Below are positions 1-6,133 of a DNA stretch of 9,231 nt, in pieces. The position numbers were made by a program, and so were the translations under genes. The notes under the pieces were generated by a model that made no database searches, had not been told where the DNA came from, and saw only the letters and a list, made by a program, of their open reading frames with translations. The first letter of the stretch is position 1. The number at the start of each line of letters is the position of its first letter. The stretch comes from Chitinophagaceae bacterium (lineage in GTDB: Bacteria > Bacteroidota > Bacteroidia > Chitinophagales > Chitinophagaceae): assembly GCA_013205585.1 (NCBI GenBank), contig JABMML010000198.1:1-9231 (forward strand). Direction: 5' to 3'.

Positions 1-122
1 ACAATAATTAAATTGAAAGCAGAGCCCATTTTTATTTCCGAGTAGCTAAACTTCCTAGTTTGCGCTTGCAGTAAGGGTATAGAAAATACAAGAAGGGCAA
101 TTGTATAAATGAATGGTTTCAA
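1..122 (-). CDS. Partial secreted protein, probable ApbE-type FAD:protein FMN transferase (5' end only)
   Basis: An open frame runs from a TTG codon at 122-120 to the left window edge, giving 40 codons and two extra bases. The product begins with Lys-Pro followed by a hydrophobic stretch, and ends in LLQA|QT, a good type I signal peptide with the A|Q junction common in Bacteroidota. The mature protein starts with FSYSEIKMGSAFNLII, which resembles the start of exported ApbE proteins (Phe-x-x-x-x-x-Lys-Met-Gly-x-x-Phe). ApbE attaches FMN covalently to threonines of exported flavoproteins, such as subunits of Rnf or Nqr. TTG is chosen because an in-frame TAA lies seven codons upstream, no ATG or GTG lies between, and the first in-frame ATG is inside the conserved KMGS segment. 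The catalytic part lies outside the window, so the family call rests on about 16 residues. The exported nature is much firmer than the ApbE name. Confidence 0.55.
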   Translation of the reverse strand, partial: MKPFIYTIALLVFSIPLLQAQTRKFSYSEIKMGSAFNLII

Positions 123-144
123 ACTTGTTCTTATTAATACTTAT

Positions 145-158
145 GCTTAAATTTAAGC
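145..158. promoter_or_regulatory. Perfect 14-bp palindrome in a divergent promoter region, candidate operator
   Basis: GCTTAAATTTAAGC reads identically on both strands. It lies in the 55-base gap between the divergent starts at 122 (minus) and 178 (plus), 19 bases before the isomerase ATG and 22 bases from the TTG start. The position suits a dimeric regulator or an overlapping promoter. A weak match to the Bacteroidota -7 element TAnnTTTG, namely TACTTATG at 138-145, touches its left end, but no properly spaced TTTG lies upstream. No regulator family is recognised, and AT-rich DNA yields palindromes by chance. Confidence 0.35.
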
Positions 159-177
159 TATAAAAAAATAGTATACC

Positions 178-1101
178 ATGGAACGCAGAAATTTTTTAAA
201 ACAAAATGTTTTAGTGGGTGGTTCACTTTTAGCAGGCAGTAGTTTATTAGCAGAAAATGCAAAAACTTTTACATCCAACCCTGTAGAGCCTACCCCCTTC
301 AAACTAAAATATGCCTTTCACGATGGCATGTTTGAAAATTTCGCAGGACCTAATTTTATTGATCAAATAAAATATGCACATAGTATTGGCTTTACGGCTA
401 TTGAAGACAATGGAATGATGAGTAGAACCCCTGAAATGCAACAAAAAATTGGAGATACCTTGGCGGCACTTGGTATGCATATGGGTGTATTTGTGGTGAA
501 CTTTTCTAATAACGACAAAACCAATTTAACCACTGGTTCTAAAGAATGGAAAGATAAGTTTACGGCATCTTGCAAGGAAGCTGTTGAAGTAGCTAAAAGA
601 ACCAATGCAAAATGGATGACCACCGTACCTGGTAATTTTGATAGAAGTTTACCCATGGATATTCAAACAGGTAATGTGATTGAAGGATTAAGAGCAGGAG
701 TAGAAATTTTAGAAAAGAATAATTTAATTACTGTTTTAGAACCTTTGAGCGATACGCCCAATTTATTTTTACGCTACTCAGATCAAGCCTATGCTATTTG
801 TAAAGCCATCAATAGCCCCGCTTGTAAAATTTTATCTGACATGTATCATCTGCAAAAAAATGAGGGCAATATCATCAATAATATTAACAGATGCTGGTCT
901 GAAATAGCGTATTTCCAAATTGGCGATAACCCTGGCCGCAATGAACCTGGATCGGGAGAGATGAACTACCGCAATATCTTCAAACATATTAATAGCAAGG
1001 GCTATAAAGGTATTTTAGGAATGGAACACGGAAAAGTGGGTGCAGGCAAGGAAGGAGAATTGGCTTTAATTAAAGCGTACAGAGAAGCCGATAATTTTTA
1101 A
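178..1101 (+). CDS. Tat-exported hydroxypyruvate isomerase-like TIM-barrel protein
   Basis: The 307-residue protein belongs to the sugar phosphate isomerase/epimerase (xylose isomerase-like TIM barrel) superfamily, and its C-terminal half resembles hydroxypyruvate isomerase (Hyi). The N-terminus has a twin-arginine motif (ERRNFLK, residues 2-8) and a hydrophobic segment to about residue 25, so export of the folded, probably metal-loaded protein is predicted. Hyi-like landmarks appear in order: VLEPL with Glu188, SDMYH with Asp221 and His224, FQIGDNPGR with Gln247 and Asp250, EPGSGEMNY around residues 256-264, and GMEHG with Glu283. By analogy with Hyi, Glu188, Asp221, Gln247 and Glu283 would form the metal and catalytic set. 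Classical Hyi is cytoplasmic, so an exported version probably acts on another keto-sugar or oxidised sugar; that is inference. The fucosidase gene follows 73 bases downstream on the same strand. The ATG at 178 is the start that yields the complete Tat signal. Confidence 0.85.
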   Translation: MERRNFLKQNVLVGGSLLAGSSLLAENAKTFTSNPVEPTPFKLKYAFHDGMFENFAGPNFIDQIKYAHSIGFTAIEDNGMMSRTPEMQQKIGDTLAALGMHMGVFVVNFSNNDKTNLTTGSKEWKDKFTASCKEAVEVAKRTNAKWMTTVPGNFDRSLPMDIQTGNVIEGLRAGVEILEKNNLITVLEPLSDTPNLFLRYSDQAYAICKAINSPACKILSDMYHLQKNEGNIINNINRCWSEIAYFQIGDNPGRNEPGSGEMNYRNIFKHINSKGYKGILGMEHGKVGAGKEGELALIKAYREADNF

Positions 1102-1110
1102 GCATTTCCA

Positions 1111-1134
1111 AATATAATTAACCAATATAATTAA
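1111..1134. repeat. Two 11-bp direct repeats in the isomerase-fucosidase gap
   Basis: AATATAATTAA occurs at 1111-1121 and again at 1124-1134, separated by CC, giving a 13-base period. The pair lies just after the isomerase stop and about 40 bases before the fucosidase ATG. It could be part of the fucosidase promoter or a simple AT-rich duplication. No hairpin followed by a T-run is visible in the gap, so read-through from the isomerase gene is possible. Confidence 0.4.
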
Positions 1135-1174
1135 TAAGTTATTGATACAATTATTATAAATTATAAAAAATACT

Positions 1175-2620
1175 ATGAAAAAATACTTATTATTCTTTTT
1201 AATTTTTGCATTCGCTCAAGCTACAAATGCCCAAAATTATCAGCCCAATTGGGAGTCTTTAAACACCAGAAAAATTCCTGCATGGTTTCATCAAGATAAG
1301 TTTGGCATTTTTATTCACTGGGGTGTGTATTCGGTGCCTGCCTATGCACCTATTATGCCAAATAGTGGGTATAGCTATTCCGAGTGGTATAGATATAGAT
1401 TGTATGAGAAGCAAAAAGATTTTATGGCCTTTCATAATAAAAATTATGGTAGCAGTTTTGCTTATGAACAATTTGAACCTATGTTTAAAGCAGAAATGTT
1501 TGATCCTAATCAATGGGCAAATGTTTTTAAAAAATCGGGTGCTAGATATGTAGTACTCACTTCTAAACACCACGATGGTTATGCCTTATGGAATAGTGCT
1601 GAAGCCGATCGTGATTGGAATAGACCTTGGAACGCTGTAACAGGAACACCTAAGCGCGATTTATTAGGAGACTTATCTACTTCAGTAAGAGAAGCTGGAC
1701 TTAAAATGGGTTATTATTATTCTTTATACGAATGGTTTAATCCCTTATGGATGCATGACCGTAAAAAATATGTGACTGAACATATGACACCACAGTTTAA
1801 AGACTTAGTGACAAAATATAAGCCCTCTGTTATTTTTTCTGATGGAGAATGGGATATATCTGATACCGCTTGGCAAAGTCCTGCACTACTTGCTTGGCTA
1901 TTTAATGAGTCGCCTGTAAAAAATGAAGTAGTGGTAAATGATCGCTGGGGAAATAATACAAGAGAGAAAAATCATGGCGCTATGTATACAACTTCAGAAT
2001 ATGGAAGTGGTATGGATGCAAGTATAATATGGGAAGAAAGTCAGGGGGTAGGCCATTCTTATGGATACAATAGAAATGAACAATTAAAAGATTATAAATC
2101 CAGTCATGATTTAATTTTAATGCTGGGCGATATTGTTTCAAGAGGAGGTAATTTATTACTAGATATTGGACCTGATGCAGATGGAACCATTCCTGTTATT
2201 ATGCAACAACGTCTATCAGATATAGGCGATTGGTTAGCTATTAATGGAGAAGCCATTTTTGAAACAGAAGCTTGGAGACCTGCACAATGGACTAAAGGGT
2301 ATGTCCAACCTAAAAAAGGTGCTAGTTTTATGGCTGGGTATAATGTAGCAAAATTAGTAGTACCACAAAGCGACAGCGCTTATATCGAAACCTTCTTCAC
2401 CAAAAAAGGAAATGATATTTATTGTATTGTACCTTCTTATCGTAATATACTTACTATTAGAGATTTAATATTACCTAGCACTGCCACTGCTACTATTTTA
2501 GGAGCTGATGTAAAAACCAATTGGAAACAAAAAGGAAAAGACATTGTTATTGATTTAACAACTCTTAGACCTAATAGCATTTCTTCTTCAGGTATTTTTG
2601 TTGTGAAATTAAAACAGTAA
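1175..2620 (+). CDS. Secreted alpha-L-fucosidase, glycoside hydrolase family GH29
   Basis: This 481-residue retaining exo-fucosidase would release terminal alpha-L-fucose from glycans. Residues 1-19 form a Sec signal peptide ending TNA|QN, placing it in the periplasm or outside. GH29 motifs appear in order: KFGIFIHWGVYSVPAY (42-57), YVVLTSKHHDGYALW (125-139, His132/His133), GYYYSLYEWFNPLW (179-192), the nucleophile motif IFSDGEWD with Asp223, SPVKNEVVVNDRWG (246-259), GGNLLLDIGPDADGTIP (324-340) and NGEAIFETEAWRP (357-369). Glu287 in WEES is the best acid/base candidate, by analogy with the human FUCA1 region. A beta-sandwich domain probably fills the last 100 or so residues. The length is normal and no key motif is missing. 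The SDGEW and NDRWG segments resemble animal lysosomal fucosidases, suggesting the broad-specificity GH29-A group. The gene follows the isomerase, and its TAA directly abuts the stop codon of the convergent alkB-like gene. Confidence 0.95.
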   Translation: MKKYLLFFLIFAFAQATNAQNYQPNWESLNTRKIPAWFHQDKFGIFIHWGVYSVPAYAPIMPNSGYSYSEWYRYRLYEKQKDFMAFHNKNYGSSFAYEQFEPMFKAEMFDPNQWANVFKKSGARYVVLTSKHHDGYALWNSAEADRDWNRPWNAVTGTPKRDLLGDLSTSVREAGLKMGYYYSLYEWFNPLWMHDRKKYVTEHMTPQFKDLVTKYKPSVIFSDGEWDISDTAWQSPALLAWLFNESPVKNEVVVNDRWGNNTREKNHGAMYTTSEYGSGMDASIIWEESQGVGHSYGYNRNEQLKDYKSSHDLILMLGDIVSRGGNLLLDIGPDADGTIPVIMQQRLSDIGDWLAINGEAIFETEAWRPAQWTKGYVQPKKGASFMAGYNVAKLVVPQSDSAYIETFFTKKGNDIYCIVPSYRNILTIRDLILPSTATATILGADVKTNWKQKGKDIVIDLTTLRPNSISSSGIFVVKLKQ

Positions 2621-3673
2621 TTATTTCAAATTATATTTTTTCATTTGGTTATTCATTACCTTAAACCATAAGGGAGGAACCAAAGAAAGCAAAATCATGC
2701 CTGGATAACCTGTAGGCATTTGAGGCGCGTTATCAAAACTTCTAAGAATTTGATATTTTCTTGAAGCCAAGTAATGGTGATCGCTATGACGACTTAATTC
2801 AAATAACATTAATCGACCAATAATATGATTGCTATTCCAGCTGTGATGGGGTTGTACTCTTTCAAATTGATGATTTTCGGTTTCATTTCTAGTGAGTCCA
2901 TAATGTTCGATATAGTTAACCGATTCTAATAAAAGTACACCCAACAAAGCGGCGATTAAAAAACACAAGGCAACACTTAGACCAAAAACTAAATAGATGC
3001 CTAGCACAAATGCCACTTGTATCAATTGGAATAACAACATTTCATTGTTGATACTGAACCATGATTTTCCTTTTTTCTCTAACTCTTCCTTGCCAATTTT
3101 CCATGCACTCAAATAAGTGCCCATTAATGTTTGTGGCCAGAAAGCATACACCGATTGATTGTATTTAGCTGTACTAGGATCAGAAGCTGTAGCTACATGT
3201 TTGTGATGGCCTTTATTGTGTTCAATAAAGAAGTGCATGTACATACTTGTAAGCAATAGCATTTTTGCCAAGAACTGTTCAAATTTATTGACGCGATGTC
3301 CTAATTCATGTGCCACATTAATACCAAAAGCACCGCAAAGTAATCCCATGCTTACAATTCTTCCAGCCAAGTCCCAATTGCTAATGTTTGCTTCTTGAAC
3401 TGCATGAAAAAATACCCATAAAGAATAGTATTGTAATACAACGGCTGCGTACAATACATAATCATAGCCTTTATTTTTTTTAGCCAAGGCTTCCTCTACT
3501 TCATCTAAATTTTTTTGGTCTGCTTTGATAAATAGTTCTAAAAATGGAATCACAAAAAAAGTATACAATAGGGTGTACCAACAAGCGATGCCAGTTTCCT
3601 TAAAGGCAATTAGGGCCAATAGGTACAATACAAATGGGGTCAAGTATTTAAAAGACTTAGTCAATGCAATCAT
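2621..3673 (-). CDS. alkB: AlkB-family alkane 1-monooxygenase (membrane di-iron hydroxylase)
   Basis: This 350-residue integral membrane protein carries the full AlkB histidine signature: HELGH (122-126), EHNKGHHKHVATASDP (151-166), NYIEHYGL (253-260), QPHHSWNSNH (274-283) and SRHSDHHYLASRKYQ (294-308). These residues bind the two irons that hydroxylate terminal methyl groups of alkanes or related hydrophobic substrates using O2 and electrons from rubredoxin. Hydrophobic segments fit membrane helices at about 10-28, 30-48, 72-92, 103-122, 213-230 and 234-252, with a shorter one near 325-340. It is shorter than the roughly 400-residue Pseudomonas enzyme but like other compact bacterial AlkBs. 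No rubredoxin domain is fused and no rubredoxin or rubredoxin reductase gene is in the window, so the electron donor must be encoded elsewhere. Substrate range cannot be read from sequence. The gene is transcribed divergently from the M20 amidohydrolase, and its stop touches the fucosidase stop. Confidence 0.92.
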   Translation of the reverse strand: MIALTKSFKYLTPFVLYLLALIAFKETGIACWYTLLYTFFVIPFLELFIKADQKNLDEVEEALAKKNKGYDYVLYAAVVLQYYSLWVFFHAVQEANISNWDLAGRIVSMGLLCGAFGINVAHELGHRVNKFEQFLAKMLLLTSMYMHFFIEHNKGHHKHVATASDPSTAKYNQSVYAFWPQTLMGTYLSAWKIGKEELEKKGKSWFSINNEMLLFQLIQVAFVLGIYLVFGLSVALCFLIAALLGVLLLESVNYIEHYGLTRNETENHQFERVQPHHSWNSNHIIGRLMLFELSRHSDHHYLASRKYQILRSFDNAPQMPTGYPGMILLSLVPPLWFKVMNNQMKKYNLK

Positions 3674-3743
3674 GCTAGTAAATTAAAAAAAATTATTGGG
3701 ATACTTGTAAATATGGTTGTAATTTTCTAAAAATTATTTTAAA
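3674..3743. promoter_or_regulatory. Divergent promoter region between alkB and the M20 amidohydrolase gene
   Basis: This 70-base AT-rich gap separates two head-to-head start codons and must hold the signals for both genes unless transcription enters from elsewhere. A weak plus-strand match to the Bacteroidota -7 element TAnnTTTG is TATGGTTG at 3712-3719, about 25 bases before the ATG at 3744. The nearest upstream TTG (ATTG at 3695-3698) is only 13 bases away, shorter than usual. No clear minus-strand promoter, operator palindrome or riboswitch was found. Confidence 0.4.
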
Positions 3744-5030
3744 ATGAGAAAATTAATGCTAATAACGGCTTTGTTCTTATCAACTCAAATGATAGCACAA
3801 GACTTGCCTAAAAACTTCACCGCCTTGTTGAATGAAGTTGAACCTCAATTAATTAGTTGGAGACAACATTTTCATGAATTCCCTGAACTGTCTAACCGTG
3901 AATTTAAAACAGGAGCCTATATTGCTGATTATTTAAAATCAATTGGATTGGAAGTAAATTATCCAGTGGCTAAAACTGGGGTAGTAGCTATTTTGAAGGG
4001 TGGTAAACCAGGTCCTGTGGTGGGTTTACGTGCAGACATTGATGCACTGCCCATAGTAGAAAGAACCCCCATTGCTTTTGCATCAAAAGTAAAATCGGAG
4101 TACAATGGTCAATCTGTTGGCGTAATGCATGCCTGCGGACATGATGCGCACACCGCTATCTTAATGGCGACTGCAAAAATGTTGAAGCAAATGCAAAAAG
4201 AATTGCCTGGTACGGTGGTGTTTTTATTTCAACCTGCCGAAGAGGGATCACCCAATGGGGAAGAAGGTGGTGCGCCACTAATGATCAAAGAAGGCGTGAT
4301 GGACAAACCTAAAATGGATGTAATTTTTGGCTTACATATGGCGGCAGAATTACCTGCAGGGACCTTGAGTTATAAATCGGGTGCTGCACAAGCCTCTTCA
4401 GATTTATTTAAAATTATAGTAAATGGCAAAGGAAGTCATGGAGCCATGCCTTGGAGCAGTATTGATCCAATTGTGGTGTCTGCTGAAATTATTGAAGCTT
4501 TGCAACATATTGTTAGTCGTGAATCTGATTTAACCAAGGCACCCTTGGTTATTTCCGTGGGTTCTTTACACAGTGGCATTAGAGCTAATATTATTCCAGA
4601 GTCTGCTGAAATGTTGGGCACCATTCGTTCTTTGGATGCTACCATGAGAAAAGAAACACATGAAAAAATGCGTCGTGTGGTGCAACATATTGCACAGAGT
4701 GCAGGTGCTACAGCAACCATTGAAATTAATACACAAACCATGATCAATTACAATGATCCTAGATTAGCTAAAAAATCTTTAAGTGCATTGAATAAAGCGG
4801 CTGGGGCCGATAATGTGATGGAATCTCGTTGGACAACCGCTGCTGAAGATTTTTCTTTTTATGGAGATAAAGCGCCTTCTTTCTTTTTTAGTTTAGGAGC
4901 TATGCAAAAAGGAAAAAATCCCACTGAAGTGGGTGGACACCATACGCCTGATTTTTATTTAGAAGAGTCAGGTTTTATTTTAGGTGTCAAAGCTTTTTGT
5001 AATTTGGTCTTTGACAATGCAAAGCCATAA
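3744..5030 (+). CDS. Secreted M20-family metal-dependent amidohydrolase (hippurate/IAA-amino acid hydrolase type)
   Basis: The 428-residue protein matches the M20D group of amidohydrolases, which cleave N-acyl or aryl-amide bonds of amino-acid conjugates. A signal peptide ends near residue 19 (QMIA|QD), predicting a periplasmic enzyme, whereas many family members are cytoplasmic. Visible landmarks are LRADIDALPI (95-104), HACGHDAHTA (129-138), FQPAEEG (162-168), GLHMAAELPAGTL (196-208), GSHGAMP (230-236), the segment TTAAEDFSFYG (364-374) and GGHHTPDFYLEE (397-408). By analogy with plant IAA-amino acid hydrolases, Cys131, His133, Glu167, His198 and His400 bind the metal pair and Glu166 is the catalytic base. 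The segment from roughly 217 to 330 would be the lid/dimerisation domain. All key residues are present. The true substrate cannot be assigned. The stop lies 5 bases from the stop of the convergent serine hydrolase gene. Confidence 0.92.
   Translation: MRKLMLITALFLSTQMIAQDLPKNFTALLNEVEPQLISWRQHFHEFPELSNREFKTGAYIADYLKSIGLEVNYPVAKTGVVAILKGGKPGPVVGLRADIDALPIVERTPIAFASKVKSEYNGQSVGVMHACGHDAHTAILMATAKMLKQMQKELPGTVVFLFQPAEEGSPNGEEGGAPLMIKEGVMDKPKMDVIFGLHMAAELPAGTLSYKSGAAQASSDLFKIIVNGKGSHGAMPWSSIDPIVVSAEIIEALQHIVSRESDLTKAPLVISVGSLHSGIRANIIPESAEMLGTIRSLDATMRKETHEKMRRVVQHIAQSAGATATIEINTQTMINYNDPRLAKKSLSALNKAAGADNVMESRWTTAAEDFSFYGDKAPSFFFSLGAMQKGKNPTEVGGHHTPDFYLEESGFILGVKAFCNLVFDNAKP
5006..5026. terminator. 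Possible weak hairpin at a convergent gene junction
   Basis: GG-T-CTTTG and CAAAG-CC pair around the loop ACAATG, giving a 7-bp stem with one bulged base. It lies inside the last codons of the amidohydrolase gene, next to the convergent stop codons. It is not followed by a strong T-run on either strand, so it is only a weak candidate for an intrinsic terminator or a transcript-end stabiliser. Confidence 0.2.
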
Positions 5031-5035
5031 ATAAT

Positions 5036-6133
5036 TTATTGCGGATTTGTATTATAGTCTAAATACAAGTCGGCAATTTTTTTAGCTTCAATGATAGGAT
5101 CCCCTTCGTTTCTATTGGTTAATACAATAATCATTAATTTTTTATCTGGGAATAATAAAATATGATTTCTAAAACCCAGAGAGCTACCACTGTGATGTGG
5201 ATGGGCAATGTTATTATAATCTTCTACAAGCCATCCATATCCGTAATCAATCATTTTACCATTGTCTAATTTTTTTCTACTCCAAGCATTTTTTTGCATT
5301 TCAGGACTAATTAATTTATAGCTCCATAAGGCCTTGATCCATTTGGTCATCTCCACCGTATTAGTATAAATACCCCCGTCTCCTAATACAGCACTGGTAA
5401 GGCTTTGGTCGGTTTGGGTCCAAAGTCCATTTTCAAAGGAACTTCCATAGGCTCTATTGAGTACCGTTGATTTTCCTTGCTCATAGGCAAGCGTTGATTT
5501 CATACCCAATGGCTTAAAAATACTTTCCTTTAAAAAAACAGCAAAATCTTGACCACTTATTTTTTCTACAATGAGTGCTAAAATAGCATAACCTGTATTG
5601 CTATACTTATAATTAGTGCCCGCTGGAAAGTAGAGAGAATCGGCCACATACATTAACTGCAAACAATTAGTATCATGTAATTGTTTTTGTTGTGTAGTCG
5701 GCATTAGGTCTTCGTAGTCTATGAGGCCTGAACTATGGGTAAGTAAATGTTTGATTTTAATTTTTTTACCATAAGCCGGGAAACTTGAAAAATATTTAGT
5801 GAGGGGATCTTCTAAAGATATTTTATTGTTTTTAGCAAGCAGCAAAATAGACATAGCCGTAAACTGTTTGGTAACAGAGGCCAATCTAAAATTGGTATAA
5901 GGATCAATTTTTTCAAAACTGCTCAATTCTTTTACGCCATAGCCTTTTTTAAAAACAATTTTATCGTTTTGGAATACAAGTACACTGGCTCCAGGTTTTG
6001 AATCTGAATTATACTCCGACAAAATAGCATCTATTTTTCTTTCCTTTATTAATAATGCACTTGGCTTGCAAGCACCTACTGATAAAAGAACTAAGCAGTA
6101 AATGGCTATTTTATGAAATAATTTTGAACTCAT
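5036..6133 (-). CDS. Lipoprotein serine hydrolase, class C beta-lactamase / penicillin-binding protein fold
   Basis: This 365-residue protein belongs to the beta-lactamase-related serine hydrolase family (AmpC, D-alanyl-D-alanine carboxypeptidase and esterase-like enzymes). The N-terminus is a lipoprotein signal: a hydrophobic stretch, then VGAC with Cys22 as the lipidated residue. The three active-site motifs are present: SVTK with nucleophile Ser86 and Lys89, YSN with Tyr177 and Asn179, and HSG at 314-316 in place of the KTG triad. HSG is common in the peptidase and esterase branches, so true beta-lactamase activity is less likely than peptidase, transpeptidase-like or esterase activity. 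LLTHSSGL (130-137) and GDGGIYTN (251-258) are also typical of the family. Its ATG overlaps the stop codon of the upstream Asp-box gene (shared ATGA, 6133-6130), so the pair is probably translationally coupled. No separate promoter is needed or seen. Confidence 0.9.
   Translation of the reverse strand: MSSKLFHKIAIYCLVLLSVGACKPSALLIKERKIDAILSEYNSDSKPGASVLVFQNDKIVFKKGYGVKELSSFEKIDPYTNFRLASVTKQFTAMSILLLAKNNKISLEDPLTKYFSSFPAYGKKIKIKHLLTHSSGLIDYEDLMPTTQQKQLHDTNCLQLMYVADSLYFPAGTNYKYSNTGYAILALIVEKISGQDFAVFLKESIFKPLGMKSTLAYEQGKSTVLNRAYGSSFENGLWTQTDQSLTSAVLGDGGIYTNTVEMTKWIKALWSYKLISPEMQKNAWSRKKLDNGKMIDYGYGWLVEDYNNIAHPHHSGSSLGFRNHILLFPDKKLMIIVLTNRNEGDPIIEAKKIADLYLDYNTNPQ

Noticed and set aside
51..70. 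Similarity of this stretch to 9071-9090 (shared TTTGCGCTTG-like core, 14 of 20 bases)
   Set aside because: The left copy lies inside the signal-peptide coding sequence (Leu-Gln-Ala-Gln), so the match is better explained by coding constraint and chance than by a shared operator.
363..656. A 97-codon minus-strand open frame opposite the isomerase gene
   Set aside because: The hydrophobic product arises from the complement of a well-supported TIM-barrel gene and has no independent support.
2604..2628. AT-only stem TGAAAT/ATTTCA at the fucosidase-alkB junction as a terminator
   Set aside because: Six A/T-rich pairs with a 13-base loop are too weak to call an intrinsic terminator, despite the T-rich tail to its right.
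5036..6133. Antibiotic-resistance beta-lactamase
   Set aside because: The SxxK, YxN and HSG motifs place it in the broad serine hydrolase family, but the lipoprotein anchor, the HSG triad and the coupling to an Asp-box protein do not support a resistance role.
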